A stretch of DNA of 64,000 bases from Isoetes taiwanensis (lineage: Eukaryota; Streptophyta; Lycopodiopsida; Isoetales; Isoetaceae), in NCBI GenBank assembly GCA_021234155.1, contig JAJEKV010000005.1:2664215-2728214 (forward strand). Direction: 5' to 3'. This document shows, in pieces, positions 52,951 through 64,000 of this stretch. The position numbers were made by a program, and so were the translations under genes. Position 1 is the stretch's first letter. Every line of letters begins with the position of its first letter. The notes beneath the pieces are model-generated. The model did no database searches, was not told where the DNA came from, and saw only the letters and a list, made by a program, of their open reading frames with translations.

Positions 52951-53164
52951 GTTTTAATCAATGAACTAGAAACTGGGATTGCTGCAAAGCAGTGATCCTG
53001 TAGAATATAAGTAAGCAAATCCGAGTTGTTTGGATCATGCAGTCGTGAGAGGTAGCAATCCGAGGTAGTTTTAATCAATGAACTAGAAACTGGGATTGCT
53101 GCAAAGCAGTGATCCTGTAGAATATAAGTAAGCAAATCCGAGTTGTTTGGATCATGCAGTCGTT
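52951..53164 (+). repeat. 116-bp tandem duplication
   Basis: AGTTTTAATCAATGAACTAG starts at 52951 and again at 53067. The two copies are almost identical over about 98 bases, so this is recent. Confidence 0.95.
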
Positions 53165-53230
53165 GTGTTTTTGTATTTATTATTTCAAAGAGTGGGATTG
53201 TGTATTTGATTGAAGATTTGTGTTACCAGG

Positions 53231-53432
53231 TGAAGTTAATTGTGTTAGTCTATATATTATTATAATCAATTGAGGAGTGACAATACTATCAAGCCTTTAT
53301 ACTATCAAGCCTTTTAGATATCACAAACATGAAGGATGAAGTTAATTGTGCTAGTCTATATATTATTATAATCAATTGAGGAGTGACAATACTATCAAGC
53401 CTTTTAGATATCACAAACATAAAGGATGGTTT
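53231..53432 (+). repeat. 106-bp tandem duplication
   Basis: TAGTCTATATATTATTATAA occurs at 53246 and 53352, with the flanking TGACAATACTATCAAGCC and TAGATATCACAAACAT blocks repeated in both. Confidence 0.92.
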
Positions 53433-53527
53433 TAAGAGAATCTTGAAATATTGAGCGAATTGTAATTCCAATTCCAAACGATGGTTCCATCTACGCCCGA
53501 TCTGGGTTGGACCTTGTTGAAACCTAG

Positions 53528-53785
53528 AGAGGTTTTTAATGGAAACCTAGACTTGGTTCCATAAAACTACTCTAGGTTTCCCATAAAACCATTCTAGGTT
53601 TCCAACAAACTACTCTAGGTTTCCAGCAAACTACTCTAGGTTTCCATTCGTGTGGAACCTACCCTAGGTTTCCACATAATCCTTTCTAGGTTTCCTTCAA
53701 AGGTAACGAGTCTAGGTTTCCATCGAATAAAACCTATATAGGTTTCACTTTGGAAAAACCCATCTAGGTTTCCCTTGGTAGCAAT
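53528..53785 (+). repeat. subterminal TCTAGGTTTCC array, left side of element B
   Basis: About nine forward copies and one or two inverted copies of CTAGGTTTCC spaced 20-35 bases apart. The right side (56896-56998) has four more in both orientations. Neighbouring DNA outside the element has none. Confidence 0.85.
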
Positions 53786-53986
53786 AAATCCGCCCTGCCA
53801 CCGAATCTTTCACGTACATATCGATTCCCACACTCCATCGCATCCACCGAGGTGCACCGATTCCCACACTCCATCGCATCCACCGAGGTGCACATGCGTT
53901 TTGCATTGTGTGCCTCCTTTGAATTTATTTTTTATTGTGTGCCTCATTCGTCTTCAAATTCTCTGGAAGAGCTTCATGTTCCAAAG

Positions 53987-54235
53987 ATGGATCGAACCTT
54001 TGAAGGCTATGGTGCTAGGTCAAGCTCTAGTGATTCTTCTGTATACGACTCAGATGAAACGGTGAGTGACTTTGCTTTTGTGGAGATTGCTCCAGATGCA
54101 GAGTTTGAAGATCCAGAAGATGAAGGTTGTGATGACGATGTAAATGTTGATAGGATCAAGGACCTGTTTCCTCCTCCGCCTCTTATCACTTCCGCCAAGG
54201 TTATGTCTTTTACAGAGGCCGCATATAATCGATGA
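53987..54235 (+). CDS. acidic protein of element B
   Basis: ATG at 53987 gives MDRTFEGYGARSSSSDSSVY, an Asp/Glu-rich middle (DAEFEDPEDEGCDDDVNVD), then LFPPPPLITSAKVMSFTEAA and a stop at 54235 (82 residues). It resembles the acidic gene of element A in charge and place but not clearly in sequence. The neighbouring frame goes on from 54232 with VVNYAPPSIEDVLAADPNFP, so a frameshift may have cut a longer protein. Confidence 0.5.
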   Translation: MDRTFEGYGARSSSSDSSVYDSDETVSDFAFVEIAPDAEFEDPEDEGCDDDVNVDRIKDLFPPPPLITSAKVMSFTEAAYNR

Positions 54236-54803
54236 TTCACCGTGTTGTAAATTACGCTCCTCCTTCTATTGAAGATGTGCTTGCCGCAGATCCAAATTTC
54301 CCTCCCCGGATATGCTTCACCCTCGGTAAGGTCTCGAGAGACACAAGTAATAACAAGGTGGGTGTCCTTTCAAAGAAAAACGCAAATGGATACACATGCT
54401 TGGTTTTCTCACGATGACCTTTGGAAGATGGCTATATGTTCCACCTTAATATTTGGGAAGATATCATTGTTAGAGCCCATGTTCACGGCTGGGGCATCTT
54501 CCAATATCACCTACATTGGATAACATTAAAAATACATGGCAAGTTGGTGCCAAGTTCCATGGCATCCCCGAGCTTTATATCAGGCAATGCATATCAGCAT
54601 GCAAATGCAACACCAAGCATGTGATGCCCACTAAGAATGCAGATTTATTTAATTACGAGGAGGACGTGCCCATTGCCTCCTTTGATGCTCGCTTGGAGGT
54701 GCACAAGATAGAGGTGCACAAGATAGAGGTGCACAAGATACACCTAAACCAAGTGTGGTACATGAAGATGGCAAAGATGATGAGGTCTTCTGCAAGTCTA
54801 TGA
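54232..54803 (+). pseudogene. plus-strand pieces following the acidic gene (element B)
   Basis: Open pieces in shifting frames: PPRICFTLGKVSRDTSNNKV and GVLSKKNANGYTCLVFSR; DGYMFHLNIWEDIIVRAHVH; KFHGIPELYIRQCISACKCN; LFNYEEDVPIASFDARLEV. A 15-base unit (GAGGTGCACAAGATA) is repeated three times at about 54696-54740. Possibly a transposase remnant, but no catalytic motif was found. Confidence 0.4.
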
Positions 54804-55934
54804 AAGATCTCCCAGTGAAAGAAATATGTGAAGATGAGTGAGCGTGTGAAGGTCCAAGAGGTAGAGTCATGGGAGGAAGAGATGGCATCAATGGAAAATT
54901 AGAAGGGCCACATGTGGTGATAGGAAATACAGAAATATTAAGATCAATGGGCACCCTTCCAATGTGAAGGTCCACGTCTATGGACGTCGTGCATGGGCTG
55001 CGAGATGTATCGTCATGCATAACAAAACCCAAGCTACTGTGAGCTGTACTACACAAAGGATCAACATGAACTCTATTGCCCTCCATATAAAAGGAGGTAG
55101 AAGCAGATGCCAAGTCTACTGTGCCTCTGAGCATATCCGTAGCACTACTGCCTGCTACCAAGTCCGCTACTATATTATCCAAAACTACACGGTCCCCTCC
55201 CCGAGATATCTCATCCTCAACAACATGATCCTCAACAACATGATCATGGCCATGCCTATGTACAAGTCTAGACTCGCTCTCGTCGACGCCTCTCACCACC
55301 CCCAATGCACCAACATCAATCAGAATCGGGTCTACCATCCATCGCCCTTCCCCGGTGGAAATCTCTCTGCAATCTCAAGAGGCGCCATGGTTCTCTCATT
55401 TTTGCCCACTCTATAGCCCGGTCGTGATGTGCTCTAGCCCTATACTTGCCCTCCTCCGGCCGCTAGGTACTCTCTCATACCACATCGCCACGTCCCACGA
55501 TCCGAGCCCTCACTCTTCGCCTCTCCCGAGATGCCTCATCCTCATCATCCACTAGGTCTCTCCTACGAGCACCTCGAGGTCTAGGAACCCACTCCACATC
55601 CGGATGGAAGGTCCCTTGGTGCGCCCCGAAAGCACTGTGAGTCATCCCCTCATAGCCCTCTCCACGATCTGTGTATGAGTGCATCCTCGCATACACACAA
55701 AACCACCCCGTCTGTGAAGTGGTAGGCAAGCCTGGAATAGATGTAACTAAACGACGTATACTCCATATTCCATGCCTGACCCTGGAGAAAAAGTTCACAT
55801 TTTGAGTACATCGATTATGTTTTTGGGAGGGGGAGCGGGGGGGAGGGCTAATACACTTACTCATCATCGGCAAACATGTGGTGCCTGGGAGGCACATTTT
55901 CTTTCCTACCTCCTGGTGCATCCTCTTCAGCCAT
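54649..55934 (-). pseudogene. unknown spliced minus-strand gene of element B
   Basis: Exon 1 is 55861-55934 (MAEEDAPGGRKENVPPRHHM onwards). The intron is 55782-55860, with GTAAGTG at its start and TTTTCTCCAG at its end. Exon 2 joins in frame at 55781 with VRHGIWSIRRLVTSIPGLPT and runs to a stop at 55475, through HSAFGAHQGTFHPDVEWVPR and an Arg-rich end. A different frame is open from 55338 to 54649 (VVRGVDESESRLVHRHGHDH...), perhaps after another intron or a frameshift. No family recognised. Confidence 0.5.
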
Positions 55935-57466
55935 ATCTATGCAACATCAACTTAAACTATTAGATACCCTAAATAGGCAACTAACTGGAAACACCAACTA
56001 ACTCGAAACAACAAATGGCACAACCTTAGCAAGATGGCACAATTACATATGAGTGACTAGTTGACATAACAACAAATTGTGCTATACTACTAAATAATCA
56101 CTATAACAATACTCCATTCTTGATTTGCAAGGAATTTTGTTCATAAGACATTTAGATTAAAAAAACAAGGAATTTCTTTCAGAATACATTGAAAAACTAA
56201 GCATGAAATCTAGAAAACTATACCAAGGAATCCGGTCTGCGTGAGAATTTTGAAACTGGAGAACTGCAATGAAATGTATCTTCAAAAAACCCCTTTATCT
56301 TCAAAAAAATCCAGCCTGAAGCTTCATGCATCCGACCTTGAGGTTCAAAAAATTTCTGATTTAAAAAATCCGGATGGCTCTAGCACCGGTGGGTCTATTC
56401 TGGTGGTCCCATGTGGAAGAAACTTGGGCCCCTGGAATTGCAAAATCCTTGCAGATATTGTTTGTAAGACTGCGATTCCTCTTGAATCGGCTTGTTTGCT
56501 TTCAATCAAGATTTGGCGCAGATTTTTTGCTCAAACCCCGAAAGCCACTTGACTGTAGCTTTAAATCAAAGATTTCGCCAATATTTTTGCTCAACCCCCA
56601 TTCCCAGATTTTTTTCTCAAACAGATTTTTTTTTCCTCGCCCACTTCGAGCTTGCATGGCTATGGATGCGGATGGAGCTTGCATGCGGATGCCGGATCCC
56701 ATCCTCGATTTCTTTCTGAGCTCTGCATGCGGATGCCGGATCCCATCCTCGATTTCTTTCTGAGCTCCAATTTTGCCGCCAGACGAATTTCATGCCTTAA
56801 ATGGCCTTAAATTTCTTGCCTTAAATGGCAATTTAAAGTTGTAACACCATTTAAAGCCCTGTAAGACCCTTTTCCCGGCAATTAATAATCCGAAGGAAAC
56901 CTAGAGCAGTATCTTTTACTATCTTTTACTGGAAACCTAGACTAGTTTCCCCTAACCACTCTAGGTTTCCACAACACGAACCCAATCTAGGTTTCCATTC
57001 TCGATTTGCTAACCCAGATCGGGCGCAGATAATGTCATCGAATTCCAAAGCTCTAAAGAAGAGAAATCATGATTCATGAAGGTAAATGCACGCTAACGTG
57101 AGGGCAATTAAATGATAAAAGACATCGAAGCATATGTTGTGATGATAACCACAAAAAAAAACCAAGCCATTATTTTGAGGCAAAATTGGAGGCCCTTAAA
57201 TAAACCCTTCTTAAACCCTGCCAAAATCATGACGAACAAGCTTTTCAAATCCTGGCTATGGCGTGCAAAATCAAAATCTGCACTATCTCCGTCGATCGGC
57301 TCCATTTAATGCCCACTACTCTGTAACCGATTCAATCATGAAGCTTATTGATGATGAAATCTTGAGATCTAAGAAAACATGATGTATTTTCATTTTGTAC
57401 AGCATAATCTAAGAACAGAGATTTTGTTGATCCAAGTATTTTACAGTTGCAGGCTTTGATCCTCTG
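55935..57466. other. right part of element B and 3' flank of the DUF3527 gene; no gene seen
   Basis: Up to 57028 this is element B sequence, including a 49-base direct repeat with GCATGCGGATGCCGGATCCC (about 56673 and 56722). From 57029 on it is flanking DNA and the 3' untranslated part of the next gene. Confidence 0.55.
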
Positions 57467-60415
57467 TCATAACCTCTCCAGAGATGGATTTTGAAGCTTT
57501 AGGCTTGATTCCGTGAAGGACTTAACCGATCGGAGTGGAAATCGTGGCGGTTTTCTGGAATTTTCTGCTTCGTGGCTTGTCATCACAGGAATTGACGGAC
57601 CTCTGCTGTATAGAATTGCAACAGCGGAAGCAAGGGCCTTCAATGGGGAAATGGGCGATTGAAATTTTACAGAAAACAGCTCGTCTCGAAGCGGCGCCAA
57701 ATTCATGATTAATTCCGGCTTCTTCCCCTGCAATAAGACAAGGGTCCCGTTCAATCAAACAAAAAATCGAACCCTAAATCATAAGCAATGCTAGAATTCA
57801 AGAATTCCATGGAAATCAGTAAGAACAGAGCTAAAATTAAACAAACAACGCTCGAAATTGAAATAAAATTGACACAAATTACCAGATAAGTAAAGATTTG
57901 TTACCGTAGAGAAAATTTGCACAGAGCCATCTTCCAAGATCGATTGCGAAGAATTTGAACCCAAAACCGTTAATCCGCAGCCCAAATCCCAGCCTCCACA
58001 ATCGCAATTTCCACCCGAACTCCATCTTTCTAGCAGTGAATAAGCTCCGCCGGAGTTACAAGCAGCAGGGCGCCCATGATCTCCAGCAGGAAGAACAACT
58101 GTAACAGGGGGTTGATCCCCGAAATTGGACCTTGAACTCGAGCCCAATCCGCCAATTCTTGACGGAGAAGGGCATCTTACTCCAAAACCCCAATTGGGCA
58201 CCAAGCATTTTTTTCTCGCCGGAATTCTGATCAAGATAGCAGCGAGCTCTTGCTGCGGATTGCATCTGTCAAAAAAATTCATATCATTCCACAGCAGATC
58301 GAATTCGTCATCGACTTTTTCCCTTGTTGGGCTCTGTGGGCAGATCAGGCCTCTCGGAATCATGGATCGGAACAAATACTGCGAAGAATTGCTTGAAAAT
58401 GGTAGCAGAGGGCCGGAAACAGGGGATAAATTCGTCCTGATCGGAGAAGAGGAACAAGCTAGGGGAATTAATGGAGACCTGTAAGGGCTTCCATTGTCCC
58501 ACGAAGAAAAACTAAGCCTTGGGCTCGGACTGCCGGAACTAGAATTTGTACAGAAATCCCTGCTCGATTCATCAATCAGAACAAACTGCAAATCCAAAAA
58601 ATTGGAGTCGTCGGAATTGCTGCAAGAAATTTTCATCCTTCCGATTACATCAGACTCCTTCTTCCTTCTGTGGCCCCATTTTCTCCATCTCCGGCGATTT
58701 GATCCTCCTTTCCATGAATGAAAAGTGCAGAACAGTGATTCTTGGGTGCTAGAAATCGAAGATAATTTTGTCGTTCTGGCTACCAAAACCTCGTTCGATC
58801 CTCCAACTACAAATGTGAAGCTTGGATTTTCATCTCTGATCACGCAGTGCAAATGGCCTTGTCTGGAAGCGTCGCCGGATTTGGGCTGAGAAGGTAGCTT
58901 TTGCTTCTTTTTTAGAGCAAAGGAAGAAATCCGTCTGCCCAGCAGAGATGGGTTGCTCTTAGAAGCATTCAAGCTCGGCCTGCAGGGAATTTCCGATTTG
59001 CCGGAGTAGATTTTCATGAGTTTGGAGAGCTTAGAAGCCAAGCTCTCAGAGCTCAAACCATCGCCCTTCAAATTCTGATCAGAAACCACATTTTGATCTT
59101 CAAACCTATTTTCCTTTGGAAATTTCATCGACGGACTTTTTTCAACCCTAAACTTGGCAGCATTTTGAACTGGATCAATCCATGGCCGGACTGGGCTTTG
59201 ATCAGGCCTGCCTTCAGAGATTTTTCTTCTCGGAAAACCCAGAACAGATTTCTGATTTCTAAATCCAATTCTCACTGAGCTGCTTGTTTCTGAAAAATGC
59301 AGAGAACTCCTTGTTTCTGAAAAATGTAGAGGACTCTTCCGTAAATCCGATCAAATTTCAACTCCTGAAGGAGTACAGAGATTTGGCATTATTTTTTCTT
59401 CTTGAACAGAAGCGCAGACTACTCCAGCCCTTGAATTGAAGAATGATTTTGGAGTCTGATACGGTTGTGGGCTAACAAAAGGGCTTCTGCCGGATTGGTA
59501 GCCATAGCCGAGCATGGATTTCAGTCTTCTTGCGACATGCTTTCTGGGCATTGATCTGCCATGGCAATGGCTGGGCGATAAATTTATATCCCTGTATGAC
59601 CTAGATAAATGCCAGTTTTTGCAGCCCCACACTGCCGGAGTAGGGTTTTGTTTTGACCCAAATCCGCCATAGCCAGAGCTTGTGGGCGATTTCGCGCCTT
59701 TTTCTTCCGGCGAATCCACGGCATTAATGTCCCCTTTCTGGGCTATGGAGCTTGATTTTGGATCAAACACCCGATACCCATCTTCCAGTCCTTCTACTCT
59801 GTTTGAAACAGGATTTGACACCCCGATTTCAATTTTCTCGCTGAATGAAACTGTCTTTCTGTAAAAACTTGATTTCTGAGCTTGGATTGGACTTCTTTTC
59901 TCTGCCGGAATTGGAGAATTCTTGCTTTCGATCAGCTTGCCATCGTAAATTCGGAACTCAAGAAAATCTTTTGCTGGTTTTGTTTGATTCAATCCACGCC
60001 CTTTTACGGCTCCGTTAATGGGTGAGGATTCTTCCTTTTGGAACACACTTCCGTCGCTGTTGGAAGAAAAAGAAGAGCAATCTAGATTAGAAAAAACTGA
60101 GGAATTGTCGCTGCTAGCAGATGGGGAATGAAACGATTTTTTCTTCATTGTTGGGGAAGATTTCCATCTGCCAGAAGAAGACCCACATTTCTCTGTTTCA
60201 TGCTTCACAGATCCGCCATAGCGAAAAGCTTCGTTTTCTTCTGGCATTCCTTCCCGTTCAATTGAATCTGTCAATGCCAACGATTTTCTTCCACCATAGC
60301 TATCAAAATCAAGCAATTCTGCATCCCAATTTGCCGGATTTTCTTCTCGCCAGCCTGATTTGGGTAGATCATCCAAAGAAAATACGCCCAATCTGGCTCT
60401 GCTGTTTTTCATCAT
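57467..60415 (-). CDS. DUF3527 family protein, with an in-frame TGA
   Basis: Exon 1 (60415-57905) joins exon 2 (57727-57467) in phase; the intron starts GTAACA and ends ATTGCAG. The C-terminal half carries SWKGGSNRRRWRKWGHRRKK, ELAAILIRIPARKKCLVPNW, VTVVLPAGDHGRPAACNSGG, RWSSGGNCDCGGWDLGC and, in exon 2, KKPELIMNLAPLRDELFSVK. That is the full set of blocks of the plant DUF3527 family, whose biochemical role is unknown. A single TGA at 59351-59353 lies in frame near residue 355. The frame is open on both sides and the family expects one protein of about 900 residues. A short 5' exon (ATGGAG before GTACAT at 60526-60531) could add residues ahead of the ATG at 60415. Confidence 0.85.
59279..59335 (-). 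repeat. 27-bp in-frame repeat in the DUF3527 gene
   Basis: SLHFSETR and SLHFSETS are coded by two nearly identical 27-base units directly after the TGA codon. It keeps the frame. Confidence 0.85.
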
Positions 60416-60449
60416 CGGAATGTGGCTAATTAGCAACCTCACCTACTGA

Positions 60450-61227
60450 ACCAGAGAAAGGACAAACAGATTTTTGTTAGAAATTCTATAACGACGAGAA
60501 CGAAAGGTTAAAACAGAAATGTACCTCCATATCTGCCTGCTACAAATGAACAAAACAGAAAAAAGATCGAATCAATCCAACCCAATTCACAAATCGCTGA
60601 AAATTCTTTCCCCATTGACAAATCCGTGACGAATGTCTAAAATGCGGCCCTGTTCACGAATTTTTGTCGATTCCAACATAAATGAGCGTGATCAAATCCG
60701 ACGAAAGGATCGAAAAAGTTTTTGGATCAAATAAAGAAAAACGAAGATATGGACAATCTTTTTCTAACAGAAATGGGCAGGTGCGCCATAGCCATAACTC
60801 CACTTCGACAGGATCAGAGATGGCTTTGTCACCGGATTAAGAAAAAACAACTAAAAAAAGGCGAAAGGGTTCAGAAGGAAAGGACCCAAAAGCGGTCAGG
60901 CGTCGGAGTCACGGAGCCAAATGTCGGGAACAAAGGGAGGTCCGCCATAGCTGTCATGGAAAGGTCCGTCAGAAATGCGCAGGCCTTTGTCACCACGCCA
61001 TAGCCAGGAGCTTGTGCTATATCAATCCCGGCACCTGAACGGCCCAGATGTCACTTCCCTACGGCCCTGGCTGATATCGGTTTCCGTTATTGTTCATTAA
61101 TGTCTTATCCTTATATGATTGTACTCCCAACGTATTTTTATTTTTGCTTTTACCGTTCTAAAATAAGGGTTTTTTTTTTAATTAATTAAAACACACACAC
61201 CGAATAAAAACCCCACCTCCCATTTTA
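60450..61227. other. presumed 5' region of the DUF3527 gene
   Basis: A plus-strand open stretch of 93 residues at 60722-61003 is Lys-rich, has no domain, and is better explained as promoter or leader of the minus-strand gene. No clear TATA box was picked out. Confidence 0.45.
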
Positions 61228-61396
61228 CGGGCGTGGTATTTATCAACCACCGTCATGTTTGAACCAAAAAAAATACACGAGGTTATTTTTGAGTGAGTGT
61301 CATGTTAAAACCACATTGAGAGAAAAAATACACGGAGTTTTTTTAGGTTCACGCTGGTTCAAACATGACGGTGGTGGTTGATAAATACCACGATTG
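61228..61396. mobile_element. Mutator-like MITE, 169 bp
   Basis: GTGGTATTTATCAACCACC near the left end and its complement near the right end extend to inverted repeats of about 40 bases with a 3-base gap. The 9-bp direct repeat CCCATTTTA flanks it exactly (61219-61227 and 61397-61405). A 9-bp duplication and long inverted ends are usual for Mutator-derived MITEs. It lies about 800 bases upstream of the DUF3527 gene. Confidence 0.88.
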
Positions 61397-61405
61397 CCCA
61401 TTTTA

Positions 61406-64000
61406 TCTTCACACACCAAGCTAAAACAAAACACCCCCTATAAGAAATCTGATTTTGTTCATTCAATGGAAATGGTAATGTATTTGAATTTTATGTATGT
61501 AGTAGTAGTAATGGTGCCTAGCTTTGTGGGCATAAGTTTGGCTTGTAAATGTTTTGGTTGCAAATAGAAAAACAAATCCAACTTTCCTAACTTTTTTTTT
61601 TTAGAAAAAACTTTTCAAAGCTTTAACAACAATTTAAAAGAAACCTAGCTCCCTCATATTTACATAGTGTTTCGTCATTATCTGTTTTTAGCTGTGCGTG
61701 GTGCTTGTTCATAGCAAGTCTGAGTGAGTAAAGTGTTAAACTGAGTAGGTTTCGAGGTAAGGCTATAGACGAAGTCTATAACTCTTTGTGAGGCTGGGCA
61801 TAAGGTGAGACATTGTAAATGATAAATTTGAGTCATCCTCTTGGTCATAAAGATCCAATGTTGTGATGAAATGCTAATTTTGGCATATAAATATGTGAAT
61901 ATTTTTGGATTGTTATGAAGTTGAACACTAATAATGTCAGTATTGTAGTGTTGTTACCATCACTTTACCAAACCGTAATGTCGCCATACATTTGGATATT
62001 ATGGTCCAAACATTTCTGCTCTAGGCAAAGTTGGAAACCTGTTAATGATAGTGTATACCTAAACGCAGGACGGTTCGCACCTGACTCATGTACTTAAATT
62101 ACATTCTAGGTAGTTTGTTGTCTATAAAGCAACATGTCTATTATTAGTCGCATCAAGCAACACAATTACAATCCACAACTACAAATTCACATATGCAACA
62201 ATTTGAATTAATTGTAATTTGAGGTGCCTTGTCCCAATACGCAGCAAGCATTCTAACCTGTCAATGAACTTGTTTATTGTTAGTTCCGGCGGATTCTAGG
62301 AGGTCAATATTTTTCTTAAGTAATGCCACATTTATCTCCCAGTTATTGACTTAGCACATGTTAGTTCCTCTAGGTTGCAAGAGGTCAACATTTTTCTTAA
62401 GTTTTGCCACACTTATCTCCCAAGTGAAAAACATTTGTCTTAAGTAATGGCACACTTATCACCGGCTTATTGACTTAGCACATATTATATTTTACTGGGT
62501 TGGGGCATATTGACATTATGACTTAGGACAATTTACATTTGTGTTAGCATTAATGACTGAATTGAGACAATAGGGATTTCTATAAACTGCTGATATAAGG
62601 TATATGTTAACACAAATCACTCATAGTCTCCTAAATTTTGCAAGCATCATTCATGGTTCCACAATCTAGCATATGAACTAAAGCACTATAGATCCCCACT
62701 TTCTTAAGATGGCCTTCTCATGTAAAGCTGAAAAGTTATTGCTCTTTACCGTTCAACATCCTTTAAGCTAGAGAATAGAATGAGCTGTTATTGGCAAACA
62801 AATAGTAAATCTATGCACTTGAGCCATAATGGCCATAATATTACCTGCTTACTAGATTAAGTTGAATACATATCCCTTAGACATTTTCTGCATGAGCAGC
62901 TTTCAACCTCACAATAGTCCAATGTACTCAGTAGCATTGCTAATTGATTTTTCAAGTGACAAAACATTTTACTTGACAGAAAAACCACCTCCTTAAATCT
63001 GGATAAATCTGAATCCGCTTTCTTTTTTGCTTTAGAGTATTTATATTACAACAATACCTGCTGCATATCTAAATCTATTAAATTAAAAGTAAAACTTTAG
63101 TACAAAACATGATGTATCTTTGTTGTTTGTATCTCTGAGGCAAATCTAAATCCAGTTCTTTCTATGCTTTAATTGGATTGGCGATTTCATTTGGACCAAT
63201 GTGATTAAGCTTGGAACAAAAACTAATGCACTTGATAAAGCTTATACCGTCGACTAGCTCATGCTAGAATATATATCAACTATTCCAAGAGCCTTTTAAA
63301 GAAGTGCATCGGAGATGATGAAATGCTTTCTGCATTGCTTTGAGTCTAAGATACACTGAAGTTGTATGAATCTGTTTCTCTGTGGTTGCCATCGCCCAAT
63401 TTCTTTCCAAACCATATCTGTTGTGCTAACTGCATCAAAAGTCTTAGGGTTAATGCATGGCCTAAAAAGACAAGTTTTTTTAAGGTTCGCATACCAGAAT
63501 CATGTAAACCCTATCTCAAAACCTCCTCTGAAGCATAAGTTCAACGCAGGTCGCCAGTAAACATGGTCCACTGATAAAAATAAAAAACCTTAAGCCATTG
63601 ATATTATAATTGTTATCTGTAGAAGTAGAAGACAGAATGTGTGACTGTTCAGAAGCCTCAATATTCCACTGCAGATCTTAGCAAGCTCTTTTTCCATGTT
63701 TGCCATGTAATCTTAAATCAAAGCAACATGCTCTTTATTGCCCTTATCTTCCTTTTGCTGAATGGAGGAGATTATGCGCCAAGAAGTTCTTCTAGCTCCG
63801 TGACATTTTTGTAAGCCACAGAAAGGAAGCTTCGCTTTTCAATGGTAAGCTCTTTGACATCTACAGTTTTTGCAACTTTTCCAAGGTTTCAACCCATTTC
63901 ATCGTACCATTCGTCCTGCTCAGCAAACTTGGCTATCTAAATAGATTCTTCCCTGCTTTCCATTTCCATAGCCGATGTTAGGGAATGCCAAAGCTCAGAA
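61406..64000. other. no gene seen
   Basis: AT-rich intergenic DNA. Small repeated phrases (for example CTTAAGTAATGCCACATTTA at about 62315 and near copies at 62397 and 62434) occur, but no domain, RNA gene or clear element. Confidence 0.5.

Larger units (their letters stand above)
53491..57028. mobile_element. element B: 3.5-kb DNA transposon
   Basis: CTACGCCCGATCTGGGTT (53491-53508) and the complement of 57011-57028 (CTGCGCCCGATCTGGGTT) are 18-base inverted ends with one mismatch, flanked by AT on both sides. Both subterminal zones carry repeated TCTAGGTTTCC, about ten copies on the left and four on the right. That is the arrangement used for transposase binding in CACTA and similar elements, though the ends do not read CACTA. 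Inside are a plus-strand acidic gene followed by more plus-strand open pieces, and a spliced minus-strand gene. The superfamily is unknown. Confidence 0.7.

Noticed and set aside
58125-58484. 119-residue plus-strand frame inside the DUF3527 gene
   Set aside because: Shadow of the well-supported minus-strand coding sequence.
59290-59365. Short intron removing the in-frame TGA of the DUF3527 gene
   Set aside because: Using either TTTTCAG as acceptor leads to a new stop within a few codons, so splicing does not rescue the frame.
60722-61003. 93-residue Lys-rich plus-strand frame
   Set aside because: No domain, and it lies in the presumed 5' region of the opposite-strand DUF3527 gene.
1-64000. 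CRISPR arrays, rRNA or tRNA genes
   Set aside because: Nothing with regular short spacers, and no rRNA stretch or tRNA cloverleaf was noticed; the TGGTATCAGAG at 3743 is a retrotransposon primer site, not a tRNA gene.

Overview
The window is nuclear DNA of a land plant. It is AT-rich, has spliced genes with GT-AG introns and plant TATA boxes, and is full of Ty1/copia and LINE retrotransposons. It also holds two plant-type genes: a phytochrome-interacting-factor-like bHLH gene and a DUF3527 gene. The species cannot be fixed. A tyrosine-recombinase gene and a transposase of an unfamiliar type are more reminiscent of a non-flowering lineage (gymnosperm or fern) than of a flowering plant, but this is only an impression.

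Layout. 1-7825: two Ty1/copia copies in tandem that share one 238-bp LTR. That LTR is split by a 2.1-kb reverse-strand LINE, and the right copy carries a 0.9-kb insert with three 157-bp repeats. 8108-8222: a small hairpin element. 9209-11034: the bHLH gene on the minus strand, in six exons. 11.2-23.2 kb: mostly decayed interspersed and tandem repeats. 23.2-27.3 kb: a broken LINE on the plus strand. 27.7-33.6 kb: further repeats, a LINE-like tail and pieces of a second copia element. 33.87-50.35 kb: a minus-strand gene for a Crypton/DUF3504-like tyrosine recombinase, cut in two by a 15.0-kb DNA element called element A here (34744-49775). 51.8-52.5 kb: a further copia fragment. 53491-57028: a second DNA element, element B. 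57467-60415: the DUF3527 gene, minus strand, with one in-frame TGA. 61228-61396: a Mutator-like MITE. The rest shows no gene I can support.

Element A is the most interesting part. It has terminal inverted repeats, a two-exon acidic-protein gene, a decayed plus-strand gene ending in a QGMEK motif like the last acidic site of some DDE-type transposases, and then a run of small minus-strand genes. At least three of these are paralogues that share a start region, and four have their own TATA box about 80-105 bp before the ATG. A family of inverted repeats, consensus GATCACACGACGCGAAA paired with its complement about 50 bp away, occurs throughout element A and not elsewhere in the window. It usually lies between genes, so element A looks like an array of gene cassettes bounded by hairpins.

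The insertions are nested: copia fragments outside, then the recombinase gene, then element A, then a 1.09-kb poly(A) retroposon. Most mobile genes are broken by stops and frameshifts. The bHLH gene looks intact except for its unresolved 5' end. The DUF3527 gene is intact except for the single stop.
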